Source: DATAOG01 sp963757395
Lineage (GTDB): Bacteria; Pseudomonadota; Alphaproteobacteria; Geminicoccales; Geminicoccaceae
Reading direction: 5' to 3'
NCBI GenBank assembly: GCA_963757395.1
Contig: CAVWRK010000008.1
Location: 1-64,000 of the forward strand
DNA length: 64,000 nt
Part shown: positions 9,677 to 19,168 of the stretch, piece by piece
Position numbering within the stretch: position 1 is the stretch's first letter
Layout of the letters: every line of letters starts with the position of its first letter
Notes under the pieces: model-generated
What the model was told of the DNA's origin: nothing
The model's input: only the letters and a program-made list of their open reading frames with translations
Databases searched by the model: none
Program-made: the position numbers and the translations under genes

Positions 9677-10660
9677 TTACGCAGGGGGTGCGAGGTGCCG
9701 AAACATCCTCCGCACGACTAGTTTCAGCGAAGCTAGCTGGCTTGACAGCTTCTCCTTGCGTCGCAGTCCGATCAGATTCGATGCGAAGCGGTGGAGCCAA
9801 GTACCTTGATGCCGGTGGCCGCCCAGCCGGCGCCATCTGTGCTCGCACTCACGAGCCACTTCCTCGTGGCCCCAAAAAAAGCTTTGACGCATGCCACCAT
9901 ACACATGACCGGCGAGGGACTTGATCATCGGTTTGTCCAATCTGCCGTTGCTTTCCAGTTCTGAAAACAACCAATCGAATATCCGGAGACTTGACAGCAG
10001 CACTTGCGCATCGCGCCGCGCGGTAATGCGGCCGTGCCCGTGGTGCTGAACATAAACGCCGGCGCCCTTATGGCTATACCCCACCTTCGCGTCGGCGAGC
10101 AGGGCGCGCCAGACCAGCTCTCCATCCTGGTTCTTCAGCACCCCTTCTTTCCAGCCGCCGATCCTGCGCAGGACACTCACGCGCCAAAGAACGGAGCAGT
10201 TTGGGACAAACCGACCGGACAGCCATTCACGAATAATTCCCATCGGATCTGCGGACGCTGGGGCTTTGATCTCCTCGCGCCGGCCGTCGGTTGACTGGGA
10301 GACGCCCGGGCCGAACGCGATATCGAGCTCCTCCTGCCTCGATACCGCGAGCAGCCCGCTCAGCAGAGGACCTTCGAAAAAATCGTCCGCGTCGAGGAAT
10401 TCGACGAAAGGCGCGCAAGCCGCCGCCAAGCCGCGGTTACGGGCGGCGGGCGCGCCCCGATTGTTCTCGTTGACGAGCACCGTAGTCCGCGGAAAGGTCG
10501 CGGCGATTTCCGGCGTGCGATCGAAGACGCCATCGACGACGACGATGATCTCGGGCTTCACGTCGGGCTGATCGAGCACCGATCGGATGGCGCGGCCGAT
10601 GAAGGCCTCGGCGCGGTAGGCCGGGATCACGACGCTGAGGTCGGGTACTTGGGCGGCCAT
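9677..10660 (-). CDS. Family 2 glycosyltransferase
   Basis: A GT2 protein of 327 residues. MAAQVPDLSVVIPAYRAEAF opens the Rossmann-like domain. DGVFDRTPEIA and NRGAPAARNRGLAAA lead to the DxD motif FVEFLDADDFF, and the acceptor-side segment is KEGVLKNQDGELVWRALL. The C-terminal 90 residues are basic with no membrane segment. The gene follows the methyltransferase at 10667 with 6 bp between them and is likely cotranscribed. Confidence 0.8.
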   Translation of the reverse strand: MAAQVPDLSVVIPAYRAEAFIGRAIRSVLDQPDVKPEIIVVVDGVFDRTPEIAATFPRTTVLVNENNRGAPAARNRGLAAACAPFVEFLDADDFFEGPLLSGLLAVSRQEELDIAFGPGVSQSTDGRREEIKAPASADPMGIIREWLSGRFVPNCSVLWRVSVLRRIGGWKEGVLKNQDGELVWRALLADAKVGYSHKGAGVYVQHHGHGRITARRDAQVLLSSLRIFDWLFSELESNGRLDKPMIKSLAGHVYGGMRQSFFWGHEEVARECEHRWRRLGGHRHQGTWLHRFASNLIGLRRKEKLSSQLASLKLVVRRMFRHLAPPA

Positions 10661-10666
10661 CGTCGG

Positions 10667-11311
10667 TCAGCCTCGCTCAAGTATGAAGAAGCGATGCCAG
10701 GGCATTTCAACAGGTCGGAAGGTCCTGACCAGGCTCATCTCGGCCTGCGCGAACAGTCGCTTGATCCGTCTGAGCGGGTACCCGGCCTTGCCAATCTCCC
10801 AATAGTGCTCGCCGTCGAAATGGTGAGCTCGTGGGCGTAGTCTTGACACATGGATAAGCCCTGTGATCGTACCGAGCTTGGGCACGGTTAAGAGAAAAGA
10901 ATAAGCGCGGGTCAGGTCGGGCACCGAGATGAGTAGGCTCGCTTTCGAGACGCGTGCCAATTCGGAAATTGCCTGGGGAACGACTTGGTAGGGGAGGTGC
11001 TCCAACACCTCGTAGCATGCGAAGACATCGAAGTAGGCGTCCCTGAAAGGTAGGTTGAGCACGGATGCAGCTACATCTGGATCGAGCCGCCGATCGTGAT
11101 CGAGCGTGGTCAGATTATAGCTGCGCTGTCGCAGGTACCGACTGACGAAGCCGTTACCAATACCGATTTCCAAAATCCGTTCCGGCCGTCTCCGAACAAT
11201 TTCGTCAATCTGGTGCCAATAGCTGATGAAACGCCCTTTATAGTCATAGGATACACGAGTGTAGTGGGAAGGTTCCACCTGTGGATGACTGTGCAACTCA
11301 TGGCTCATCAT
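10667..11311 (-). CDS. Class I SAM-dependent methyltransferase
   Basis: A 214-residue protein with motif I ERILEIGIGNGFVSRYL, acidic TTLDHDRRLDPDV, motif II region AYFDVFACYEVLEHLPY and post-motif LARVSKASLLISVPDL. The E-x-x-x-x-L-P pattern marks the Methyltransf_11/23 type. The C-terminal EMPWHRFFILERG has no known signature. The start overlaps the stop of the flippase gene upstream, so the two are translationally coupled. It probably methylates a glycan or lipid-linked intermediate. Local GC is lower than in the core genes on the right of the window. Confidence 0.75.
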   Translation of the reverse strand: MMSHELHSHPQVEPSHYTRVSYDYKGRFISYWHQIDEIVRRRPERILEIGIGNGFVSRYLRQRSYNLTTLDHDRRLDPDVAASVLNLPFRDAYFDVFACYEVLEHLPYQVVPQAISELARVSKASLLISVPDLTRAYSFLLTVPKLGTITGLIHVSRLRPRAHHFDGEHYWEIGKAGYPLRRIKRLFAQAEMSLVRTFRPVEMPWHRFFILERG

Positions 11312-12666
11312 GCAGGTCGGAGCTCCGACCGTAGAGGCGGTTTGCTACATACGATGACCCATGCGATCAGCCAGACGTACATGATCGTGCCGGCGAGCGA
11401 AAAGATGGCGATCGCCGCGAGGTCGCTCCGTAGTACGAGGGCACCAAAGGCCAATGAGACGGCGCGCAGGGAACCGGCGACGATCTCATAGACGAGCAGC
11501 TGCCCCTGGAGCCCCAGCACGGGGATCGCCTGGACCGAGGGGACATTAATGAAGCCAAAGTAGAGCACGATCGCCAGCCAGCGAGCATAGTGACCGGCGG
11601 CCACCCATTGCGCGCCGAAGACGAGACCGAACAGGGAGGGGCCGAAGGCGATGATGAGGCCAAACGGCAGCAGACCCGCGACAGCGAGGCCAGCGGTGCC
11701 CTTAACAATCAATGGTCTAAGGTTTTCTGCTCGATGGCTCGCCTCGGTGATACGCGGCAGGAAAACGGTCCCGACGGCGCCCGAGATACAGCGAGCCGGG
11801 AGTCCGAGGACGCGGTTGGCGATCGCGAAATAGCCGACGGCAGTAGGCCCGACAAAAGCTGCCAGCATCAGCGTCGGAAGGCTGCGGGAGACCGTGTTCA
11901 GCCAGACCTGCGGTGCCCGGAACAGCGGGAAATCCCGATAGCGCCAAGCGACTTCCTTCAGCGCCACCCAATTCGGCACCGCAGCGACCGCGCTAGTTCG
12001 ATCGTTCGCACTGAGCAACGTCATGCGGGCGCTCAGCCATAACAGCAAGGTCTGGAGCGCGCCTATAAGCGTGGCGAGCACCAGGAGCATCGGTCCGGTA
12101 GCGGCGATCATCCCGATCGCCGACTTCGACACGCCCGCCGTCGTGGACTCGATCACGGCGATGCGTGAGATCGCCCGAAACTCCTTCTTGCGGATGAGCC
12201 ATTGCCGTAGCGGTTGCGCGATCGCCGACAGCAGAATCACCGGCGGGGCCAAGAGCAGGAAAGCAGACGCCGCCGTGAAGCCAAGGCCATCGGCGATCTG
12301 GCGATGGAAGCCAGCGAAGGCGATGACCGAAAGAAAGCTGATCGCAAGCCCGATCAGGACCGAGAGCCTGACCAGAGCACGGGCTTCGTCGTCCGAGGCG
12401 GGCAGGACGATGGCGATGCCATACGTCAGGTTCGACAAGGGCGTCACGACTGTCAGGATCGCGGTGAAGACCGCGAGCACGCCGAACGCATGCGGGCCGT
12501 AAAGGCGGGTGACAATCGGAGAAAAAGCGATCGAGATGAGCTGAGCCGCTGCCGCTCCGCCAGCGACGATGGCAACAGCGCGCAGGAACCCGCTCGCCCT
12601 CAGCCGTCGAACCCACGGCAGAATCGCGACTCGCGGGGCCGTGCCTATTCGAGCCGGAATGGTCAT
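11308..12666 (-). CDS. Polysaccharide flippase (Wzx-type, MATE/MOP superfamily)
   Basis: A membrane protein of 452 residues with 12 or so hydrophobic segments. The N-terminal FLRAVAIVAGGAAAAQLISI, SPIVTRLYGPHAFG and a middle SPSTYGIAIVLP-like block (seen as LSNLTYGIAIVLPASDDEA) are characteristic of Wzx/oligosaccharide flippases. The YRDFPLFRAPQ segment and FLPRITEAS near the middle are also typical. It would move the undecaprenyl-linked repeat unit to the periplasm. I chose ATG 12666 because the preceding GT4 gene stops at 12663 with a 4-bp overlap. Confidence 0.8.
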   Translation of the reverse strand: MTIPARIGTAPRVAILPWVRRLRASGFLRAVAIVAGGAAAAQLISIAFSPIVTRLYGPHAFGVLAVFTAILTVVTPLSNLTYGIAIVLPASDDEARALVRLSVLIGLAISFLSVIAFAGFHRQIADGLGFTAASAFLLLAPPVILLSAIAQPLRQWLIRKKEFRAISRIAVIESTTAGVSKSAIGMIAATGPMLLVLATLIGALQTLLLWLSARMTLLSANDRTSAVAAVPNWVALKEVAWRYRDFPLFRAPQVWLNTVSRSLPTLMLAAFVGPTAVGYFAIANRVLGLPARCISGAVGTVFLPRITEASHRAENLRPLIVKGTAGLAVAGLLPFGLIIAFGPSLFGLVFGAQWVAAGHYARWLAIVLYFGFINVPSVQAIPVLGLQGQLLVYEIVAGSLRAVSLAFGALVLRSDLAAIAIFSLAGTIMYVWLIAWVIVCSKPPLRSELRPA

Positions 12667-13901
12667 ATCGGGCGCGGCGCTTCGAAGTTGCGCACTGGTC
12701 GATCGCTCGGCACAACGGAGGCGACGAGATCCGGAACACGCGCGGCGAAGCCCTCGAAGCCGAAGCGCTCGGCGAGCGCGCAGGGGCGGGTTTCGGCGGC
12801 CGGCGCCTCGAGCACCCGCGCGATCGCCTCGCCGACCTGCTCCGGCGGCACGGCGCGGCCGAGCGGCGAGCCGGAGAGCGGCTCGATGCTGCCGTCGCGC
12901 ATCGCCCCCGATCGCCGGCACACCACAAGCCATCGCCTCGAGGAACACGATGCCGAAGCCTTCGCCGGTGCTCGGGCATGACGAACAGGTCCGCCATCCG
13001 GTAGTGATCGACCAACTTGGCCTCGGGGACGTGGCCGACGAAGCGCACGAGGTCGCCGACGCCCTCGGCGCGCGCCAGCGCCTCGAGGCGGGGCCGGTCG
13101 TCGCCGTCGCCGGCGATCGCGTAGGCGAGGTCGGGAAAGCGGGCGCGCAGCGAGGGCAGGGCACGGATCACCCGGTCGTGGCCCTTATAGCGGTCGAGCG
13201 CGCGAGATCCGGCTGACGGTGAGCAGCACGCGGCGGCCTTCGAGACCGTAGCGCTGCAGGAGGTGCGCGGGCCTCGGCCCGGGAGTGAAGCGCGGGGCGA
13301 GGACGTTGGGCAGGACCTGCCCTGTCCGGGGCGACTCGGCCCAGGCGAGGAAGCACGCGCGGGTGTAGCGGCTGACGGCGGTGACCAGATCGGCGCGGGC
13401 AACGGCGGCGCGGACGAGCCGGCCAGGCGGGGCCCAGGCGTCGAGCCCATGGATCTGCAGCCACCAGGGGCAGCGCAGCCAGCGGGCGAGGCCGGCGGCC
13501 AGCGCCGCCATGTTGATGTGGCCGCAGAACAGGAAGTCGAAGGGCGGCCGCGTCGCGGCCAGCCCGAGCACCCGGGCCACGTAGCCGGCCTTGCCCGCCG
13601 CGGGCGGCAGCTGGCGCAGGCGGCTCGGGAGCGGCGTCCCGGCGGCGTCGCCGAAGCGCGGGACGACGAGCACCTCCGCGACGCCATCGAGCCCGGCGAG
13701 CGCCCGCAAGAAGGTGTGGTTGTAGCGGGCGATGCCGCCGCCGGCGCCGTAGCCGTCAGTGATCAGGGCGAGAATGTGCAACGCTCTCGCGCCTCCTCGG
13801 CGGACGCCGATCAGATCGGTTGCGGGCCCGGCCTGGGTGCGGTCCGGCGGCGGGATGGCCGGTTCCCGATCGGCCAGGGCGAGGATAGGCAAGCTGGTCA
13901 C
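12663..13901 (-). pseudogene. Family 4 glycosyltransferase (frameshifted)
   Basis: A GT-B enzyme starting with GTG 13901 (TSLPILALADREPA). A leading tail of about 50 residues precedes ILALITDGYGAGGGIARYNH. In order: LFCGHINMAAL, WWLQIHGLDAWAP, VTAVSRYTRACFL, LTVSRI, then in a second frame RYKGHDRVIRALP and FVGHVPEAKLVDHYRMADLF, in a third EGFGIVFLEAMACGVPAIGG, and finally RVLEAPAAETRPCALAERFG to the stop at 12663. Frames change near 13190, 12990 and 12905. Every GT4 motif is preserved, so recent indels or base-calling errors are more likely than old decay. Confidence 0.65.
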
Positions 13902-14640
13902 GTCACGGCTCTCCACCGGCGATCCTGCCGCAGCGGCGAGTCCTCGTGGACGAAGGCGAGGTCGAGCTGAGCAAGCGCCTCGATCGAGCGGGCGCCGGTT
14001 GAGGCCGAGCACGTCGTAGAGCACGAAGCCGTAGCTCCTTCAGCTTCGCCATCACGTCGAAGACCTCGGGGCCGTGCTCGATCGTCGCGAGCGCGCTGGT
14101 CTCGATGACGATGGCGTCGATCTCGACCATGCGCGCGGACATGCCTTCCAGCACCATGAGCTCGGCGCCCTGGACGTCGATCTTGCACAGCGCCGGCCGG
14201 GCGAAGTCGCCAATCAGCGGTATCGAACCGTTGGACCGGCACCTCATATTTGGCGACGCTGACATAGGGCCCGACCTCGCGGAAGAAGGTGGAGCCGCCG
14301 ATCTCGTCGCGGACGTCGATCACCGCCGTGCCTGCGCTGGCGCCCAGCGCGACGTTGCGACCTCGGCGCGTAGCCTCTGCGCCCAGCGCTGCATGTGGGG
14401 CAGCGACTCCCGGGTGGGGTCGACCAGGTAATAGAAGGCATCCGGAAAGGCGTCGTACAGCCACGGCGTTCCTTGCGCGACGCCGATGTCGAACACGGTC
14501 TGCGGCGTCAGGCCGTTGGCCCGGAGCGTCGCGAAGAAGCGCCGCCATGAAGGAACGCAGGGCTCGTGGGCGATGACGTGCCCCAGCGGCTGCAGGCCCT
14601 GGTTGATCAGCTGCTTGGCGGAGGCGAGCACGCGCCGCAT
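13898..14640 (-). pseudogene. FkbM-family methyltransferase (frameshifted)
   Basis: FkbM proteins are SAM-dependent O-methyltransferases often found in glycan loci. Start MRRVLASAKQLINQGLQPLG at 14640, then TPQTVFDIGVAQGTPWLYDA (motif I) and YLVDPTRESLPH, GSTFFREVGPYVSVAKYEVP, ALCKIDVQGAELMVLEGMS (the diagnostic K-x-D-x-x-G-x-E-x-x-x-L-x-G), IDAIVIETSA and a C-terminal LDLAFVHEDSPLRQDRRWRA. At least four frame changes occur (near 14340, 14225, 14035 and 13990). The start lies inside the end of the carbamoyltransferase gene, so the two are probably coupled. Confidence 0.65.
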
Positions 14641-16409
14641 CGCGTCACGCCCCGCGCCACCACGTGCGGGCCCAGCACGAGCGCGTCCATGCGCGTGCGC
14701 AGGAAGCAGTCGATCGCCTCCTCGGGCCGGCAGACCACCGGCTCGTTCTCGTTGAACGAGGTGTTGAGCACGATCGGCACGCCGGTTTCCGCCCCGAAGC
14801 TCTCGATCAGCCGATGGTACAGCGGGTTCTGCGCCCGGGTCACCGTCTGCAGGCGGCCCGAGCCGTTGACGTGGGTGACCGCCGGGATGCGCGGGCGCTG
14901 CGCCTCGCGGATCTGGTAGACCTGGAGCATGAAGGGGACGTCGTAGTCGGTCTCGAACCAGTCGCCGACCCGCTCGCGCAGGATCGCGGGCGCGAACGGG
15001 CGGAAGGATTCGCGGCGCTTGATCTTGTCGTTGAGGATGGCCTTCATGTCGGGGCGGCGCGGGTCGCACAGGATCGAGCGGTTGCCGAGCGCGCGCGGGC
15101 CCCATTCCATGCGGCCCTGGAACCAGCCGACGACCTCGCCCGCGGCGATCCGGGCCGCGGTCCGCCGGCAGAGCTCGTCCGGATCGTCGATCCGCCTGAC
15201 CGTGCAGCCGGCGGCGGCGAACGCATCCGCGTGGCGGTCGATCTCGGGCTCGAGGCTGCCGTTGGCGAAGGCGGGCCCCAGGTAGGCGTGCTCCATGACG
15301 TAGCCGCGCGGCCGGCCGAGGCTGCCGTGCCAGACCGCGAAGGCGGCGCCGATCGCGCCGCCGGCATCGCCCGCCGCGGCCTGGACGTAGAGGTCGGTGA
15401 ACGGCGTGCGCTCGAAGATCTTGCCGTTCGCGACCGAGTTCATGGCGCAGCCGCCGGCAAGGCAGAGCGCCCGCTCGCCGGTGGTCGCGTGCAGGCGGTT
15501 CAGAAGGTGGAAGAAGGCCTCCTCGTACATGGCCTGGAGCGAGGCGGCGACGTTCTTGTGGTGCGGCGTGATCTCGGCGCCGGGCGCGCGCGGCGGGCCG
15601 AGCAGCTCGCACATGGCGTCGGTGAAGATGCGGCCGACCACGGGCGCGCCGCCGTCCCAGGTCATGGCCACGCCCTCGGCGTGGTGGCGAAAGTAGTCGA
15701 GGTCGAGCCGGTAGCCGCCGTCGGGCAGGAGCTGGACGATCCGGCGCATGGCGGCCATCTCGGAGGGCTGCCCGTAGGGGGCGAGGCCCATGACCTTGTA
15801 CTCGTCGCCGTAGTCGGGAAAGCCCAGGAACTGGGTCACGGCCTGGTAGAAGAGGCCGAGCGAGTGGGGGAAATGGATGCGGCCGTGGACGTCGATCCGG
15901 GTGCCGCGGCCGGTGCCCCACATGGCGCTCGCGAAGTCGCCGAAGCCGTCGATCGAGAGCACGGCCGCGCGCTCGAACGGGGCGACGTAGAAGGCGCTGG
16001 CAAGATGGGCGAGATGGTGCTCGACGTTGTGGAAGCGCGCCTTGAGCCTGGCGGGGTCGATGCCGAAGGCGGCGGCCAGGAGGCCGGCCGGGTTGCGCAC
16101 CCGTGCCGCGTTCCGCAGGCGCGCCCGGATCAGGTGGAGGCTCGGCCCGTTGACGACGCTGAAGACGGCCTTCTTGAGCAGGTTCGCCCGCGGGTCGCGG
16201 TTGATCGCGACGTGGTCGAGGTCGTGGACCGAGATCCCGCCTTCGTCGAGGCAATAGCGGATCGCCTCGGTGGGGAAGCCCGCCCAGTGTTTGATGCGGC
16301 GAAACCGTTCCTCCTCGGCCGCGGCGACGACCTCGCCGTCGCGCACCAGGCAGGCGGCGGAGTCGGCGTGGAAGCCGTTGAGGCCGAGAATGAATACGGG
16401 CGTCGTCAT
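14607..16409 (-). CDS. Carbamoyltransferase (NodU/TobZ family)
   Basis: A 600-residue O-carbamoyltransferase. The N-terminal Kae1-like domain shows ILGLNGFHADSAACLVRDGE, the metal-binding HNVEHHLAHLASAFY and the ATP-binding AAVLSIDGFGDFAS. The C-terminal part includes LCLAGGCAMNSVANGKI, GWFQGRMEWGPRALGNRSIL and PIVLNTSFNENEPVVCRPEE, all hallmarks of the family. It would transfer a carbamoyl group from carbamoyl phosphate via carbamoyl-AMP to a sugar hydroxyl, so the polymer is probably carbamoylated. It starts at ATG 16409 overlapping the stop of the upstream fusion gene (ATGA type) and is unbroken across 1.8 kb. Confidence 0.88.
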   Translation of the reverse strand: MTTPVFILGLNGFHADSAACLVRDGEVVAAAEEERFRRIKHWAGFPTEAIRYCLDEGGISVHDLDHVAINRDPRANLLKKAVFSVVNGPSLHLIRARLRNAARVRNPAGLLAAAFGIDPARLKARFHNVEHHLAHLASAFYVAPFERAAVLSIDGFGDFASAMWGTGRGTRIDVHGRIHFPHSLGLFYQAVTQFLGFPDYGDEYKVMGLAPYGQPSEMAAMRRIVQLLPDGGYRLDLDYFRHHAEGVAMTWDGGAPVVGRIFTDAMCELLGPPRAPGAEITPHHKNVAASLQAMYEEAFFHLLNRLHATTGERALCLAGGCAMNSVANGKIFERTPFTDLYVQAAAGDAGGAIGAAFAVWHGSLGRPRGYVMEHAYLGPAFANGSLEPEIDRHADAFAAAGCTVRRIDDPDELCRRTAARIAAGEVVGWFQGRMEWGPRALGNRSILCDPRRPDMKAILNDKIKRRESFRPFAPAILRERVGDWFETDYDVPFMLQVYQIREAQRPRIPAVTHVNGSGRLQTVTRAQNPLYHRLIESFGAETGVPIVLNTSFNENEPVVCRPEEAIDCFLRTRMDALVLGPHVVARGVTRCGACSPPPSS

Positions 16410-19168
16410 CGGGCCGCGATCGCCCGCGATGGCAGGCCGCTGTCGGTGCCCGGGTCCGCCGCCTGGGCCGGCCGCAGCTCCGGGGCGTAGCGGGCGCCGG
16501 CCGCGTGCAGGCAGGTGAGCCAGGCTTCGAGGCTGGCGTCCTTGCTGAAGGCGGTGTCGTAGGCCCGCCGGGCGTTGGCGCCCATCCGCGCGAGGCGCTC
16601 CGGCTGCCGGCGGAGCGCGCGGATCGCGGCAGCGAGTCCGGCAATGCGTGCCGGCGTGGCGACCAAACCGACGTCATGCTCGCGGACCAGACGGGCGGCA
16701 TCGCCGTCGTCGGCGCCGATGAACGCGATCGGCCTGCCGGCGGCGAGGATGCCGTACAGCTTGCTCGGCATCACCAGGCCCTCGCAGGCGGGCTTGAGGC
16801 TGACCAGGTGGAGGTCGGGCGCGGTCAGGCTGTGGCCCAGGCGGGCGCGGGGCTGGTAGGGCCGAAAGCGGACGTTGGCGATGCCGCGCTCGGCGAAGAT
16901 GTTGCGCAACTCATGGTAGCCGTTGCCGGCGCCGATGAACAGGGTGAGGATCTCCGGCTCGTCTTTGAGCGCCTCCATCAGGGCGACCAGGCTCTGAGCG
17001 TCGTGGACCCGGCCGAGGTTGCCCGAGTAGCCGAGGACGAAGCGGCCGGCGAGATCCCATTCGTCGCGCAGAGGGTTGTGCTGCGCGGCCAGCGGACGGA
17101 TGCGCTCGCCGTCGGCCCAGTTGTGGATGATCGTCAGCCGCTTGGCAGGGATGCCCTCGGCCTGCAGCCGGTCGGCCATCGTCGGGCTCAAGACGACGTT
17201 GGTGGCGGCGGCCGCAAGCGAGCGGTTGCGCAGCCAGCGCAGGATCTGGCCGGTCGGCCCGCGCGCGAACCTCAGTCCGAGCGCCGCCGCGGTCTCCGGG
17301 AACAGATCCTGGCACCAGTTGACCAGCCGTGCGCCGCGCAGGCGCGAGGCCAGCCAGCCGACGACCGAGATCAGGGGCGGGTCGGTCTCGACCAGGACGA
17401 CGTCGCCCCGGCGCGCGCTGGCCAGCAGCGCGAGGAACGCGCCGACGTAAAAGCTCACGTAGTCGAGGACGCGGCCGGGCAGGCTCGCACGCCCGAAGCG
17501 GCTGGTGGGTAGCCGATGGACATCGGCGCGGCCGAAGGTTGCTCTCCGCGGCAGCAGGGTGTCGGGATCGTCGTAGAGCTGACGGCTCGTGAAGACCCGG
17601 ATCTCGCAGCCCCGCCGGTCGAGCGCCTCGACCAGATCGGTCAGCAGCTGCGCGGTCGCCGAGTGGTCGGGGTGGAAGTACCGGTTGACGATCAGAAGCC
17701 GCGGCTGCCGGCTGCCCGCGGGCCAGTCGGGGCGCAGTGAACCGGCTTCGGGGTCATGGTCGACTTCGATCAGCCGTTGCGCCGCGGCTCGAGCCAGTGC
17801 CCTGAGCTGGACCCGCTCACCGAACAGAATGGTCCGCAACGTCCCCCAGACGATCTGCAGATCGAGCCCGAGACTCGCGTGCTGAGCGTACCATCGATCC
17901 AGCGCCAGCTTTTGCGCGCTCGTGAGCTTGTGGCCGCCATTGACCTGCGCCCAGCCGGTGATCCCCGGGCGCACGGCCGCGCGTTGGCCGAGATGCTCCG
18001 GCAGATCGCGAGGCAGGAGCGGTCGAGGCCCGATCAGGGACATGTCACCGATCAGCACGTTGACCAGCTGCGGCAGCTCGTCGAGCCGGGTCCGGCGAAG
18101 GAATCGCCCGACGGGCGTGGTTCGCCGCGCGTCGGGCAGCAGTGCCCCGGACCGGTCGTAGGCGAGCCGCATGCTCCTGAACTTGAAAAGAATGAAGGGC
18201 TTCAGGTCCCGGCCCGGCCGGGTCTGGCGGAACACCAGTGGTGGCCCGAGGTCGACCAGGACCACGAGCGCCACGACCGCGAGCAGAGGTGCCAGGATGA
18301 CCAGCGCGCCGGCGCTGCCGACGATATCGGCGAAGCGGCGGAAGCGCTCATAGCCGCCTGGCAGCGCGTCCGCGATCGGCTGGGGCGCCGCCGGCAGAAG
18401 TCCCGAGAGGCCGATCGCATCCTGGACGTATTCGATCTCCAGACCATGGCGCGCCCGCGTTGCCTCGAGGTCGGCGTAGGTCTCGGGGCTCAGCTCAAGG
18501 CGGTCGCTCGGGACGATCACACGCTGGGGTGATGTGCCCGCGGCCGCGAGGTCGATGAGGATGCGGTCCAGATCGCGAACGTGGCCGAGCACGGGCACCC
18601 GGTCGATGTACCGCCCTACCCGGTCGCCGACGTCGTCGATAATCCCGACAACGCGCAGCGCGGAGAGGGATCCCGACTGAACGGCATGGATGAAGACCGA
18701 GGTCATCGGGCTGCAGCCGTACATCAGCACGGGCGCCGCCCGAGCCCCCGGTGGCCGCAAGGCGGTTCCGGCCAGTCGGCTCACTTTCATGGATCGGTAG
18801 GCGAGACGGGAAGCGCCCAGGATCACCACCGACATGAACCACTGGGTCGGCAGCACCGGAAGCGGGACCAGCGCCTCGACGAACAGACCGAGCGGGATCA
18901 GCGCCACGGTCAGCCATGACGACGCCTTGGCAATCGCGATCAGGTCGGAGATCGACGTGTAGCTCCAGACGCGCCGGTGCAGGCCGCACAGGTAATAGGT
19001 CGTGCCGGCAGTCACGAGCAATTGCGGCATTGCATAGCTGAGGTCCTCAACCTGCACCGGCTCGATCGCATTCGCGTCGTAGAGCAGGCAAGCAAACAAA
19101 AAACACAACGCCGAGATCGTCGCGTCGTAGAACAATATCACTACCGAACGCGAAAATCCTTGGCCCAT
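16406..19168 (-). CDS. Fusion: membrane sugar-phosphate transferase + GT4 glycosyltransferase
   Basis: One open frame of about 920 residues with two complete modules. Residues 1-480 form a polyprenyl-phosphate sugar transferase: membrane segments (VVILFYDATISALCFLFACL and others), a Rossmann-like middle domain (VLMYGCSPMTSVFIHAV), a further membrane hairpin (ALVILAPLLAVVALVVLVDL) and the PglC/WbaP-type catalytic domain with FKFRSMR, RRTRLDELPQLVNVLIGDMS and IGPRPLLPRDLPE. After a linker of about 35 residues comes a WbuB-like GT4 (LLIVNRYFHPDHSATAQLL, VNWCQDLFPETAAALG, LGYSGNLGRVHDAQSLVALM, CEGLVMPSKLYGILAAGRP). These are normally separate proteins. Both modules share one frame with no stop between them, so an indel does not explain the join. 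It would start the repeat unit on undecaprenyl phosphate and add the next sugar. Start ATG 19168 lies 9 bp downstream of wzc. Confidence 0.82.
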   Translation of the reverse strand: MGQGFSRSVVILFYDATISALCFLFACLLYDANAIEPVQVEDLSYAMPQLLVTAGTTYYLCGLHRRVWSYTSISDLIAIAKASSWLTVALIPLGLFVEALVPLPVLPTQWFMSVVILGASRLAYRSMKVSRLAGTALRPPGARAAPVLMYGCSPMTSVFIHAVQSGSLSALRVVGIIDDVGDRVGRYIDRVPVLGHVRDLDRILIDLAAAGTSPQRVIVPSDRLELSPETYADLEATRARHGLEIEYVQDAIGLSGLLPAAPQPIADALPGGYERFRRFADIVGSAGALVILAPLLAVVALVVLVDLGPPLVFRQTRPGRDLKPFILFKFRSMRLAYDRSGALLPDARRTTPVGRFLRRTRLDELPQLVNVLIGDMSLIGPRPLLPRDLPEHLGQRAAVRPGITGWAQVNGGHKLTSAQKLALDRWYAQHASLGLDLQIVWGTLRTILFGERVQLRALARAAAQRLIEVDHDPEAGSLRPDWPAGSRQPRLLIVNRYFHPDHSATAQLLTDLVEALDRRGCEIRVFTSRQLYDDPDTLLPRRATFGRADVHRLPTSRFGRASLPGRVLDYVSFYVGAFLALLASARRGDVVLVETDPPLISVVGWLASRLRGARLVNWCQDLFPETAAALGLRFARGPTGQILRWLRNRSLAAAATNVVLSPTMADRLQAEGIPAKRLTIIHNWADGERIRPLAAQHNPLRDEWDLAGRFVLGYSGNLGRVHDAQSLVALMEALKDEPEILTLFIGAGNGYHELRNIFAERGIANVRFRPYQPRARLGHSLTAPDLHLVSLKPACEGLVMPSKLYGILAAGRPIAFIGADDGDAARLVREHDVGLVATPARIAGLAAAIRALRRQPERLARMGANARRAYDTAFSKDASLEAWLTCLHAAGARYAPELRPAQAADPGTDSGLPSRAIAAR

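Noticed and set aside
14664..16490. 608-codon plus-strand open frame opposite the carbamoyltransferase
   Set aside because: The minus-strand protein has every NodU/TobZ motif. The plus frame is low-complexity (V/E/D/G-rich) and unlike any family.
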